Translations under genes and position numbers: made by a program | Shown here: positions 33,901 through 42,802 of the stretch, in pieces | Position numbering within the stretch: position 1 is the first letter of the stretch | Layout: each line of letters opens with the position of its first letter | Notes under the pieces: model-generated | Told to the model about the DNA's origin: nothing | Databases searched by the model: none | What the model saw: the letters and a program-made list of their open reading frames with translations, nothing else | Origin: Trujillonella humicola | GTDB taxonomy: Bacteria; Actinomycetota; Actinomycetes; Mycobacteriales; Geodermatophilaceae | DNA: 64,000 nt | Reading direction: 5' to 3' | NCBI RefSeq assembly: GCF_046233715.1 | Contig: NZ_JBJNRJ010000016.1 | Location: 27,439 to 91,438 of the forward strand

Positions 33901-35430
33901 TCAGCGGATGCAGCTCGTGTCGTCGGCGGTGCGCAGGTCCTCGCCGACCACCTCGTCGCCCGCCGGCTGGGGGGTGGTCGGGCTGCCGATGCCGGTGAAG
34001 TCGGAGCCGAGGACCAGCTGCACCGTGCCCGGGTCGAGCGTGTCGTCGAGCTGCACGAGCGCGCCGGGTACCTGCGCCGCGACGGTGGCGGCCGGCGCCT
34101 CGTCGCCGGAGGCATGCCGGACCATCGTCTGCGCGTAGTCGCTGCGGTCGGCGTTGCCGGCCCCGGCGAGCACGAAGCCCGCCGCCTCGAGCGCCGCGCC
34201 GGCCTCGGCCGCGACGCCGGGGACGCCCGAGCCGTTGAGCACCTCGACCGCCACGGTCGCGGGGTCCACCGTCGCCGGGGGCCCGGCCGGCTCCGGCGCG
34301 GGTCCCCCGGGCTCGGCCGACAGCTGGGCGAAGAAGCGGTGCAGCGTCTCCTCGTCCTCCAGCCGGATGATCGAGCCGACGCCGTCCAGCCGCTCGTCGC
34401 CGACGTAGGGGACCGTCTGGAAGGTGATGCTGCCCAGTGCCACCGACTGCATCTGCTGGGCCAGCGCGAACAGGTCCAGGTCCCGGTCCACGGTCAGCGC
34501 CCGGGAGACGGCCTCGACCAGTTCCCGCTGCTTGCCGGGGTCGAGCAGCACGTCGCTGGACAGGATGTTGCGCAGGACGCCGGCGATGAACACCTGCTGC
34601 CGGACGATGCGGTCGTAGTCCCCCCGGCCCTGGTCGCCCAGGTTGTGCCGCTGCCGGACGAAGGCCAGCGCGTCGGCGCCGGAGATGGTCTGCCGGCCGG
34701 CGGGGAAGTAGGCGCCGGAGTACTCCCGGTCGTCGACGGCGGCGCAGAGGTTGACCTCGACGCCGCCGACGACGCTGGTCAGCTCGAAGAAGCCGAGCAG
34801 GTCGACCTCGGCGTAGTGGTCGATGCGCTGCCCGGTCAGGTCGCTGATCGTCTGCACCAGCAGCTGGGCGCCGCCGGCCTGCTTGTCGGCCTCGGGGGCG
34901 GCGTCGTCCACCGCGCCGTAGCCCAGGGCGTAGGCGGCGTTCAGCTTGTGGGGTCCGTGTCCGGGGACCTCGACGTAGGAGTCGCGGGGGAACGAGACGA
35001 AGGAGGCGGCCGACCCGTCGGCCGGCAGGTGGACCAGGATCATCGTGTCGGTGTTGAGCCCGGAGTCCGTTCCCGCGCTCAGCTCGCGCAGCTGCTCCTC
35101 GGTGAGGTCGGCCCGGCTGTCGCTGCCCACCAGCAGGAGGTTGAGCGCCTCCGGTGCCCCGCCGGTGTCGGAGTTGCCGCTGTCGGGGATGGCGTCGGTG
35201 CGGTTGACCGTCGCCTCGGCGACCTGGCCGAGGTACCAGCTCCAGCCGGTGGTGGCCAGCAGGAGGAGGGACAGCACACCGGCCAGGACCCGGGCCACGA
35301 CCGCGACCCGCCGGCCCCGCGGGGTCCCGGTGCCGGCCGGCCGGGGACTCCCGGCCGAGCGCCCCAGCCGCGGGTCCAGGTGCGCGGGCAGCCGCCGCCC
35401 GCCGGGCGGTCCGGGCTCGCTCGCGCCCAC
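33901..35430 (-). CDS. LCP (LytR-CpsA-Psr) ligase with LytR_C domain, copy A
   Basis: The 509-residue protein has a short cytosolic start, one membrane helix (about residues 43-63), an LCP catalytic domain (LLVGSDSRADLTEEQL; VSFPRDSYVEVPGHG; KLNAAYALGYG) and a C-terminal LytR_C domain (VEVLNGSGVPGVAAEAGAAL). LCP enzymes move undecaprenyl- or decaprenyl-linked polymers onto peptidoglycan outside the membrane. GTG at 35430 has a good ribosome site (GGGGGAGGA). It lies 151 bp after a close paralogue, from which it is separated by a palindromic element. The run upstream (LCP, CMP-transferase, NeuB) suggests attachment of an ulosonic-acid polymer. Confidence 0.93.
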   Translation of the reverse strand: MGASEPGPPGGRRLPAHLDPRLGRSAGSPRPAGTGTPRGRRVAVVARVLAGVLSLLLLATTGWSWYLGQVAEATVNRTDAIPDSGNSDTGGAPEALNLLLVGSDSRADLTEEQLRELSAGTDSGLNTDTMILVHLPADGSAASFVSFPRDSYVEVPGHGPHKLNAAYALGYGAVDDAAPEADKQAGGAQLLVQTISDLTGQRIDHYAEVDLLGFFELTSVVGGVEVNLCAAVDDREYSGAYFPAGRQTISGADALAFVRQRHNLGDQGRGDYDRIVRQQVFIAGVLRNILSSDVLLDPGKQRELVEAVSRALTVDRDLDLFALAQQMQSVALGSITFQTVPYVGDERLDGVGSIIRLEDEETLHRFFAQLSAEPGGPAPEPAGPPATVDPATVAVEVLNGSGVPGVAAEAGAALEAAGFVLAGAGNADRSDYAQTMVRHASGDEAPAATVAAQVPGALVQLDDTLDPGTVQLVLGSDFTGIGSPTTPQPAGDEVVGEDLRTADDTSCIR

Positions 35431-35521
35431 GGCGTCCTCCCCCTCGGCCGGGCCCCTCGGTGGAGAGGGGCGGCTGGCGAGGGTAGGACGTCGCGGCCGG
35501 TCGCGGGGGCGATCCGCCCGT

Positions 35522-35584
35522 GGCCCTCCTGCAGGGGCCCGCCGCGAACTCGTCAGTGGCGGGGGGCAGGAGGGTCCTTCGTCA
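35522..35584 (-). repeat. Stop-codon-anchored palindromic element, copy 2
   Basis: Begins at the TGA of LCP copy B: TGACGAAGGACCC, outer stem CCCTCCTG / CAGGAGGG, inner CCGC / GCGG-like arms, ending GGGCC. It has the same length and layout as copy 3, with a different but fully paired outer stem. Confidence 0.85.
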
Positions 35585-37171
35585 GTTGATGCAGCTGGTG
35601 TCCTGCGCCGTGCGCAGGTCGACGCCGGCCACCTCGCCCGGCGCGGGCGGCACCGTGGTGGGGACGCCGACGCCGTTGAAGTCCGCGCCGAGGACCAGCT
35701 GCACGGTGCCCGCGGTCAGCGTGTCGTCGGCCTCGACCAGGGCGCCGGGCACCTGCGCGGCGACCGTGGCCGCCAGCGCCTCGTCGCCGGGGGCGTGCCG
35801 GACGACGCTCTGCTCGTAGTCCGCCGAGTCGGCGTTCCCGGTGCCGGCGACGGCGAACCCGGCCGCGCCGAGGGCGGTGGCGGCCTCGGCGGCCAGCCCC
35901 CGGACCCCGGAGCCGTTGAGGACCTCGACGGTCACGGTGGACGGGTCGACGGTCACCGGGGCCTCGACGGGTGCCTCGGCCGGCGGCTGCGGGTCGGCGG
36001 ACAGCTGCGCGAAGAACGTGTGCAGCGTGTCCTGGTCCTCGAGCCGGATGATCGACCGGCCCTGCTCGTCGCGGTCGTCGCCGACGTAGGGGACGGTCTG
36101 GAACTCGATGCTGCCCTCGGTCACCGACTGCATCTGCGCGGCCAGGGAGAACAGGTCCAGGTCCCGGTCCACGGTCAGCGCCTGCGACGCCGCCTCCACC
36201 AGCTGCCGCTGCTTGCCCAGGTCGAGCAGGACGTCCTCGGACAGCATCTTGCGCAGCACGCCGGCGATGAAGACCTGCTGGCGGATGATCCGGTCGTAGT
36301 CGCCACGGGGCAGCCCGTGCCGCTGCCGCACGAAGCGCAGCGCGTCGGCGCCGGAGATGACCTGCGGCCCGGCGGCGAAGACGGCGCCGGAGTAGGCGCG
36401 GTCGTCGACGGCCTCGCACAGGTTGACCTCGACGCCGCCGACGACGGTGCTGAGCTGGAAGAAGCCCAGCAGGTCGACCTCGGCGTAGTGGTCGATCCGG
36501 AGGCCGGTCAGCTCGCTGATCGTCTGCACGAGCAGCTGGGCGCCCCCGGCCTGCCGGTCGGCCTCGGGCATGCTCGCGTCGACGGCGTTGTGGCCGTAGG
36601 CGTAGGCCGCGTTGAGCTTGTCCCAGCCGTACCCGGGGATCTGCACGTAGGAGTCGCGCGGGAAGGACACGAACGACGCCGCCGACCCGTCGGCCGGGAC
36701 GTGCACCAGGATCACCGTGTCGGTGTTGAGCCCGGAGTCCGCGCCGGCGTTGAGCTCGCGCAGCTGCTCCTCGGTGAGGTCGGCCCGGCTGTCGCTGCCG
36801 ACCAGCAGCAGGTTCATCGCCTCGCCGGCGTTGCCCGAGCCCTCGTTGCCGGTGCTGGGGATGGCGTCGGTGCGGTTGACCGACGCCTCGGCGACCTCGC
36901 CGAGGTACCAGCTCCACCCGGTGCTGGCCAGCAGGACGCACGAGAGCAGCCCGGCCAGGACGCGGGTGGCGACGGCGGCCCGCCGGGCGCGACCCCGCCC
37001 GCCCGGGCGGGCGGGGTCGGTCCGCACCGGGGAGCCCGCACGTGCCGGGGCCTCGGCGCGCCCGGCCCCGGCGGTGCGGCCCGACCCGGGCCGTCCCAGG
37101 CGCGGGTCGAGGCGGGCCGGCAGCTGCCGGTCGCCGGACTCCCCGGGCGGGCCGGGCTTCTTCGGGCTCAC
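35582..37171 (-). CDS. LCP (LytR-CpsA-Psr) ligase with LytR_C domain, copy B
   Basis: The 529-residue tandem paralogue of the next LCP gene has the same order: polar start with GPPGESGDRQLPARLDPRLG, a membrane helix (about residues 67-85), an LCP domain (LLVGSDSRADLTEEQLREL; VSFPRDSYVQIPGYG) and LytR_C (VEVLNGSGVRGLAAEAATAL). GTG at 37171 is preferred over an open GTG nine codons upstream because it has GGGAAGGA about 8 nt before it and aligns with the start of copy A. It is 260 bp from the upstream CMP-transferase gene; a TAGCCT -10-like box near 37300 may provide its own promoter. Confidence 0.93.
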   Translation of the reverse strand: MSPKKPGPPGESGDRQLPARLDPRLGRPGSGRTAGAGRAEAPARAGSPVRTDPARPGGRGRARRAAVATRVLAGLLSCVLLASTGWSWYLGEVAEASVNRTDAIPSTGNEGSGNAGEAMNLLLVGSDSRADLTEEQLRELNAGADSGLNTDTVILVHVPADGSAASFVSFPRDSYVQIPGYGWDKLNAAYAYGHNAVDASMPEADRQAGGAQLLVQTISELTGLRIDHYAEVDLLGFFQLSTVVGGVEVNLCEAVDDRAYSGAVFAAGPQVISGADALRFVRQRHGLPRGDYDRIIRQQVFIAGVLRKMLSEDVLLDLGKQRQLVEAASQALTVDRDLDLFSLAAQMQSVTEGSIEFQTVPYVGDDRDEQGRSIIRLEDQDTLHTFFAQLSADPQPPAEAPVEAPVTVDPSTVTVEVLNGSGVRGLAAEAATALGAAGFAVAGTGNADSADYEQSVVRHAPGDEALAATVAAQVPGALVEADDTLTAGTVQLVLGADFNGVGVPTTVPPAPGEVAGVDLRTAQDTSCIN

Positions 37172-37431
37172 GGAGGTCGTCCTTCCCTGTCGGGCCACCC
37201 CACGGGCGGATCGCCGGGCGTGCCCGGTGTGGGGACCCCTCCGTCACCTGCCGCGGCCGGGCTCGGCCGGCACGGGTGCCCGGGAGGTGCCCCCAGGCTA
37301 GGTGCGGGCCCGGCAGGCGCGGGGAGGCGCGGGCCCGACACGGGACGGTTGGGACGGACGGTGCGCCCGGGGACGGCGGGCGACCCTCCGCCCGCCCCGG
37401 ACCACCGGGCCGGGCCCGTCCGGGGTCGCCG

Positions 37432-38613
37432 TCAGCCCAGTCCCGCCCGCGGCACGTGCCGGGTGAACAGGTGGTCGACGAAGGCGCGGAACGCGCCGGC
37501 GCCCCCGGCGGCGGGCACGACGACGTCGGCGGCGTCGCGGGCCTCGGGCCGGGCGTCGGCCGGCGCACCGGCGACGCCCGCGGCCACCATCGCCGGGACG
37601 TCGTGGACGTCGTCGCCGAGGAAGGCGATCTGGCCGAGCGGGACCCCGTGCCGCTCGGAGAGGGCGACCAGGTCGGCGAGCTTGTCCGTGGAGCCGAGGA
37701 CGACGTCGTCGGCGCGCAGCTTCCGGGCCCGCTCGGCGACGCTCTCGTGCCGCTCGGAGGTGAGCAGCGCGGTGCGGACCCCCGCCTCCCGGAGCAGCTG
37801 GAAGCCCTTGCCGTCGCGGGCGGAGAACGTCTTGGTCTCCGTCTCGATCGTGCCGTAGGTCAGCCCGTTGTCGGTCAGGACGCCGTCGACGTCGGCGACG
37901 ACGAGCCGGACCGGGCCGGGCACGACCTTGGCCGGCCGCACGCGGAGGGCGCGCAGCAGGCCGTCGACCACCAGCAGGTCGGTGGGGGAGTCGATCTCCA
38001 CGGCGTCGGCCTCGCCGGTCTCCACCAGGCCGATGCGGCCGCTGATCCGCACGCCGCTGCCGAGCAGGCGCTGCGCCGAGGTGGCGTAGGCGGCGCCGGT
38101 CTCCACCAGGGAGCCGTTCCAGTCCTGCCGCCGGGGGCGGGCGGCGGGGTCGTAGTCCAGGGCCCTGCCGGAGTCGCCGTCCTCGGCCCAGTGGAACTGG
38201 TGCCGGCGGACGACGGTGAGCGCGCTGTCGTGCGTGGCCAGGCGCGCGGCGACCTCGTCCAGGACGGCGCCGGTCAGCAGCGGGCTGGTCGCCTGGACCA
38301 GCGCGACGTCGCCGGTCACACCGAGGTGGCGGACGGCCTCGACCAGGGCGGACTCGCTGGTGGCGGTGTCGGTCGCCGTCTGCGCGGACCGCTCGTGCAC
38401 CACCACGCGGGACCCGCCGTACAGCCGCGCGACGGCGCCGATGGCGGGGGAGTCGGTGGAGACCACGACCCGGTCCACCGACTCCGCGCCCGCCGCGGCC
38501 GCGACCGTCCACGCGACGAGCGGACGGCCGCCGACGACGGCGAGGTTCTTGCGCGGGATGCCCTTGCTGCCCCCGCGCGCGGGGATGACGACGGTCAGAG
38601 GCCGTCGGTCCAC
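37432..38613 (-). CDS. Acylneuraminate cytidylyltransferase fused to KdsC-like HAD phosphatase
   Basis: The 393-residue bifunctional protein has an N-terminal CMP-sugar synthetase domain (IPARGGSKGIPRKNL at residues 10-24; QATSPLL; WNGSLVETGAAYA), which would activate an ulosonic acid with CTP, and a C-terminal HAD domain with nucleophile motif DVDGVLTDNG (D241, D243), which would remove the 9- or 8-phosphate left by a NeuB-type synthase. Such fusions occur in actinobacterial Kdn/teichulosonic-acid loci. GTG at 38613 overlaps the NeuB gene by 19 nt and has GGGAGAAG about 6 nt upstream, so the two are co-translated. The product could be Kdn, sialic or a related acid. Confidence 0.9.
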   Translation of the reverse strand: MDRRPLTVVIPARGGSKGIPRKNLAVVGGRPLVAWTVAAAAGAESVDRVVVSTDSPAIGAVARLYGGSRVVVHERSAQTATDTATSESALVEAVRHLGVTGDVALVQATSPLLTGAVLDEVAARLATHDSALTVVRRHQFHWAEDGDSGRALDYDPAARPRRQDWNGSLVETGAAYATSAQRLLGSGVRISGRIGLVETGEADAVEIDSPTDLLVVDGLLRALRVRPAKVVPGPVRLVVADVDGVLTDNGLTYGTIETETKTFSARDGKGFQLLREAGVRTALLTSERHESVAERARKLRADDVVLGSTDKLADLVALSERHGVPLGQIAFLGDDVHDVPAMVAAGVAGAPADARPEARDAADVVVPAAGGAGAFRAFVDHLFTRHVPRAGLG

Positions 38614-39467
38614 TTGAGCTTCTCCCGGGTCGCCTTCTCCACCTCGAGCAGCTCCTCGGCCTTGTAGGTCAGCGCCTTGCTGACGTTGACCGTGTCGCGC
38701 TTGAGCTTGCGCATGCCGTCGGGCTCGAGCGAGGCCGAGTGGTCGGTGCCCTTGGACGTGCGGTCGAGGGTGAAGTGCCGCTCGATCGCCGTGGCGCCCA
38801 GGGCCATGGCCGCGACGTCCGCGGCGATGCCCAGGTGGTGGCCGGAGAAGCCGACCCGCTGGACCCGGTCGCCGTAGGCCTCGCGCAGCCGGCTGATCTC
38901 CAGCAGCGCCAGCTGGTCGAACGGGACGGGGTAGCCCGAGGTGCAGGCGTAGAGCGTGACGTCGGCCAGCCGCCCCTTGCCGTCGAGGAAGGAGACGATC
39001 TGCTCCTCCTCCGCGCGGGTGGTCATCCCGAGGGAGAGGTGGATGCCACCGGAGTACTCGTCGCACAGGATGCCCAGGACCTCGATGTTGAGGTTGGTCG
39101 CCGAGGGCACCTTGATGAACTCGGGCTCGATCTTGGCGACGTCGCGGGCCGAGGCGGTGTCCCAGACCGAGGTGGAGTAGACGACGCCCTCGGCCTCGCA
39201 GTGCTCCTTCAGCTCCTCGTGCTGGGCCATGTCGAACTCGAGGAACTCGCGGTGGGCGCCGTAGGTGTCGCCGAAGCTGTGCATCGGGTTGGGGTGCGGC
39301 GCGTCGTACTGCTCCGGGGACAGCAGCAGCCGGTTGTTCCGCTTCTGGAACTTGACCGCGTCGACCTCGCAGAACTTCGCCGCGATGGAGACCATGCGCT
39401 TGGCGAGCTCGAGGTCGCCGGCGTGGTTGCAGCCGACCTCGGCGACCACCAGGGGGGCGTGGGTCAC
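38595..39467 (-). CDS. NeuB-type ulosonic acid synthase, short form
   Basis: The 290-residue TIM-barrel enzyme would condense phosphoenolpyruvate with a sugar aldose or its phosphate to make a nonulosonic acid. It has VVAEVGCNHAGDLELAKRM, VDAVKFQKRNNRLLLSPEQY, the metal/PEP region YPVPFDQLALL, GFSGHHLG and ERHFTLDRTSKGTDHSAS. Classical NeuB enzymes are about 340-350 residues and end in a SAF (antifreeze-like) domain, which is absent here; the protein ends just after the barrel. GTG at 39467 has AGAGAGG 9 nt upstream. No epimerase of NeuC type lies in the window. Confidence 0.9.
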   Translation of the reverse strand: MTHAPLVVAEVGCNHAGDLELAKRMVSIAAKFCEVDAVKFQKRNNRLLLSPEQYDAPHPNPMHSFGDTYGAHREFLEFDMAQHEELKEHCEAEGVVYSTSVWDTASARDVAKIEPEFIKVPSATNLNIEVLGILCDEYSGGIHLSLGMTTRAEEEQIVSFLDGKGRLADVTLYACTSGYPVPFDQLALLEISRLREAYGDRVQRVGFSGHHLGIAADVAAMALGATAIERHFTLDRTSKGTDHSASLEPDGMRKLKRDTVNVSKALTYKAEELLEVEKATREKLKWTDGL

Positions 39468-39788
39468 GGAGAACACCTCTCTCGTTGTCCGCACGGGGGA
39501 GCGGGGCGGACGACGTGTCGTGGGCGGGTGGGAGCCGGGCGTGCGCGCAGCCGGACCGTTCCCGCACCTACACGCTAACGCCCCGCGCGTGACGCCGCGG
39601 GCACGTGGGAGGGGAGTGACGGCCGTTCCGGGCGGTGAGCCGGCAGCGCCCGGTGCGCCCGGTCGGGTGAACGCGGTCCCGGCGCGCCGGTCTCGGCTCA
39701 ACCCCCTGCCGGCCGGTGCCGATGGTCCTCCCGGACAGATGCGCCCGTCGCCGGGTGCGCCGCCCCAGAACCACCGGAGGACCTCCTC
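39468..39788. other. Divergent intergenic region, neuB-type gene / LGFP amidase
   Basis: There is no gene in these 321 bp. On the minus strand TAGCGT and TAGGTG near 39565-39580 are -10 candidates for the neuB operon, leaving a leader of about 100 nt. On the plus strand GGAGGACCTCCTC directly precedes the amidase GTG as ribosome site. I see no conserved RNA motif. Confidence 0.4.
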
Positions 39789-42680
39789 GTGCGCCGTCTC
39801 CTCGCGGGAACCCTGGCCTCGGTCGCGTTCACCGGCACCTTCCTGGTGCTGCCGGTGTACGCGGACCCGGCACCCGAGGCGGTGCCCGTCGAGGCCTCGA
39901 CGGAGGAGATCGCGCTCGGCTCGGCCGCGGACCCCGCGCCCGCCGCCGAGGTGCAGCAGGGGACGACCGAGCCGGTCGCCGGGGTGGGCGCGCAGGCGCC
40001 GGCGCTGACCGTCAGCCGGACCGGCGTCGCCGAGTTCTCCATGGTGGGCGTCCACTGGGCCTACGACCCCGCCGTCACCGACACGGTCGTCCAGATCCGG
40101 GTGCAGGACGCGGGCGGCGCGTGGGGCGAGTGGACCGAGGTCGGCGTCGAGGACGCCGCACCCGACGCCGACGGCGAGGTGCCCGCGGGGTGGCGTGGCT
40201 CGGCGGCCCCGCTGTGGACCGGGCCGAGCACCGGTGTCGAGGTGGAGCTCGTGACCCGCTCGGGCGCCGCGCCCACCGACGTGCAGCTCACCCTGGTCGA
40301 CCCCGGCACGAGCCCGGCCGACGGCGCCTTGGGCGCGCCGGAGATCCAGGACACCGCGGACGCCGCGATGGCCATGCCCGACGTCTACTCGCGCGCGCAG
40401 TGGGGCGCCGACGAGTCCAAGCGCACCTGGGCGCCGGAGTACGCACCGACGATCAAGGCGGCCACGCTCCACCACACGGCCAGCTCGAACACCTACACGG
40501 CCGACCAGGTGCCGGCCATCCTGCGCGGCTTCTACCAGCTGCACGCCGTCACCAACGGGTGGGGGGACATCGGCTACAACGTGCTGGTCGACAAGTTCGG
40601 CCGCCGGTGGGAGGGCCGCTCCGGCGGCCTCGCCAGCACCGTGGTCGGCGCGCACGCCGGCGGCTTCAACACCGGGACGTTCGGCGTCTCGATGATCGGG
40701 AACTACGACACCGCCGCCACGCCGCAGGTCATGGTCGACTCGGTCGCGGCGATCATCGCGTGGAAGTTCTCGCTGTACGGCGTCGACCCGCGGGGGACGA
40801 CGACCCTCACCTCGGGCGGCGGCACGACCGTCCGCTACGCCCGGGGGACGACGGTCACCCTGCCGACGATCTTCGGGCACCGGGACACGGGGCTCACGGC
40901 GTGCCCCGGCCAGTACGGCTACGCCCGCCTGCCGGAGATCCGCGACAAGGTGGCGGCGGCGCTGTCGAACGTCGAGACGATCAGCACGCGCTACGCCGCC
41001 GACGCCGGGTTGCGGGCGGTGCTCGGCGCCCCGGTGGGCTCCCAGCAGTCGTCGGGCCTGATGCGCTGGCAGGCCTACCAGCACGGCTACCTGGTCGACT
41101 CGCCGGCGGGCGGGGTCCGCTACGTCAAGGGCGCGATCCTGGCGCGCTGGCTGGCCGGTGACGCGCGGACCGTCCTGGGCGCCCCGACGACCGACGAGAT
41201 CTGCCTGGCCGGCGGCTGCCTCAACCTGTTCGAGCGGGGCGGCATCTACTGGACCCCGCAGGGCGGCACCACGCTGGTCAAGGGCGCCATCTTCGACCGG
41301 TACCGCGTCGCGGGCGGTCCGAGCGGCTCGCTGGGCTGGCCGACCTCCGAGGAGATCTGCGGGCCCGGCGGCTGCTCCGTCGCGTTCACCGGCGGGGAGA
41401 TCGCCTGGTCGCCCCCCGGTGGGGCGCGGCTGGTCCGCGGGGCGATCCGCGAGCGATGGCAGGCGCTGGGCCACGCCGGCGGCGTCCTGGGGTGGCCGAC
41501 CGGTGACGAGACCTGCGTGTCGGGCGGCTGCTTCAGCTACTTCACCGGCGGCGCCCTGTCGTGGACGCCGTCGACCGGGACCGGGCTGACCAAGGGCGCG
41601 ATCGCGCAGCGGTGGCGGCAGCTCGGTGGTGCCACCGGCTCCCTGGGCCTGGCCCTGGGCGACGAGCAGTGCGTGGCCGGCGGCTGCCTGAGCCGGTTCA
41701 CCGGCGGCGTGGTGTCGTGGTCGCCGGTGCACGGCACCCACTGGATCGGTGCGGACCTCCTGCCGGCGGTCGAGCGGGCCGGCGGCGTGTCCGCCCTGGG
41801 GCTGCTGACCAGCGACCCGGTGACGCTGCGCGGCGGGGGCTTCGTGGCGCTGGAGCGCGGCTCGGTCTACTGGTCGCCGGCCACCGGGGCGCGGGTGGTC
41901 AAGGGGGCCATCCGCGACCGCTGGGGCCAGGAGGGCTGGGAGCACGGCTACCTCGGCTACCCGGTGACGGACGAGACCTGCGTGCCCGGCGGCTGCTCGG
42001 TGCGGTTCCAGGGCGGCTCGATCTCCTGGTCGCCGGCCGGCGGCACCCAGGTGGTCAAGGGCGCCATCCTCGAGCGCTGGCTCGCCCTCGGCGGCGAGAC
42101 CGGCCCGCTCGGCTTCCCGACGTCCAGCGAGGTCTGCGTCCCCGGCGGCTGCTCCACCACCTTCCAGCGCGGCTCCGTCCACTGGTCGCCGGCGTCGGGG
42201 ACCCGGTGGATGGACGACCGCATGACGGCGGCCTACCAGCGGGCCGGCGGGCCGGCGGTGCTCGGCTTCCCCGTGGCCGACCAGCTGCCTCTGGACGCCG
42301 GGGCCTACGTCGTGCTCGCCCGCGGTGCGATCTACCGCACGACGGCGGGCGAGGCCTTCCTGGTCAAGGGCGCCATCCGCGAGCGGTGGGCGGCGCAGAA
42401 CTGGGAGAACGGACCGCTGGGCTACCCGGTCAGCGACGAGGTCTGCGTGCCCGGCGGTTGCTTCAACCGGTTCCAGGGCGGTGCGGTCCTGTGGTCGCCG
42501 GCCGGCGGCGTCCGCGTCGTCACCGGTCCGTGGCTGGCCGCCTACGAGGCGGCCGGCGGCCCCGCCGGCGCCCTCGGCTTCCCCGTGTCGGACGTGCGGG
42601 GGAGCGGGGTCGGGGCCCGGCAGGACATGCAGCGCGGGCACCTGCTCATGACGGCCCCGAACCGGGTGGAGGTGCGCTGA
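39789..42680 (+). CDS. Secreted PGRP-type amidase with eleven LGFP repeats
   Basis: The 963-residue protein has a signal peptide (MRRLLAGTLASVAFTGTFLV), a beta-rich domain (about 75-185), an N-acetylmuramoyl-L-alanine amidase of the PGRP/amidase_2 type (about 200-400; zinc-site stretches TLHHTASSNTY and FGHRDTGLTACPG), and 11 LGFP repeats of about 52 residues (GPLGYP or variant) to the C-terminus; most repeats hold a Cys pair (CVPGGC type). It resembles Rv3811, an LGFP amidase beside the mycobacterial arabinogalactan genes. It would cut or bind peptidoglycan while the LGFP array holds it on wall glycan. The GTG start has a GGAGG ribosome site. Confidence 0.93.
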   Translation: MRRLLAGTLASVAFTGTFLVLPVYADPAPEAVPVEASTEEIALGSAADPAPAAEVQQGTTEPVAGVGAQAPALTVSRTGVAEFSMVGVHWAYDPAVTDTVVQIRVQDAGGAWGEWTEVGVEDAAPDADGEVPAGWRGSAAPLWTGPSTGVEVELVTRSGAAPTDVQLTLVDPGTSPADGALGAPEIQDTADAAMAMPDVYSRAQWGADESKRTWAPEYAPTIKAATLHHTASSNTYTADQVPAILRGFYQLHAVTNGWGDIGYNVLVDKFGRRWEGRSGGLASTVVGAHAGGFNTGTFGVSMIGNYDTAATPQVMVDSVAAIIAWKFSLYGVDPRGTTTLTSGGGTTVRYARGTTVTLPTIFGHRDTGLTACPGQYGYARLPEIRDKVAAALSNVETISTRYAADAGLRAVLGAPVGSQQSSGLMRWQAYQHGYLVDSPAGGVRYVKGAILARWLAGDARTVLGAPTTDEICLAGGCLNLFERGGIYWTPQGGTTLVKGAIFDRYRVAGGPSGSLGWPTSEEICGPGGCSVAFTGGEIAWSPPGGARLVRGAIRERWQALGHAGGVLGWPTGDETCVSGGCFSYFTGGALSWTPSTGTGLTKGAIAQRWRQLGGATGSLGLALGDEQCVAGGCLSRFTGGVVSWSPVHGTHWIGADLLPAVERAGGVSALGLLTSDPVTLRGGGFVALERGSVYWSPATGARVVKGAIRDRWGQEGWEHGYLGYPVTDETCVPGGCSVRFQGGSISWSPAGGTQVVKGAILERWLALGGETGPLGFPTSSEVCVPGGCSTTFQRGSVHWSPASGTRWMDDRMTAAYQRAGGPAVLGFPVADQLPLDAGAYVVLARGAIYRTTAGEAFLVKGAIRERWAAQNWENGPLGYPVSDEVCVPGGCFNRFQGGAVLWSPAGGVRVVTGPWLAAYEAAGGPAGALGFPVSDVRGSGVGARQDMQRGHLLMTAPNRVEVR

Positions 42681-42790
42681 GGGCCCGGACCGGCGGGGGC
42701 GTGACGGCGTCGTCCGGACCGGTCCGTCCCACGGGTCCCACGGGCCCCGGGACACCTCCTGCTTGACACTGCCCGGCCACTGCCCGCAGG

Positions 42791-42796
42791 TACCGT
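42791..42796 (+). promoter_or_regulatory. -10 box, leaderless start of wzm
   Basis: TACCGT is followed by six bases and the GTG at 42803. A TTGACA at 42763 is 22 bp upstream, too far for a standard -35 partner. Confidence 0.6.
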
Positions 42797-42802
42797 GCTC
42801 TG

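Noticed and set aside
42763..42768. TTGACA as -35 box for wzm
   Set aside because: The spacing to the TACCGT box is 22 bp, too long for the main sigma factor; kept only as a note.
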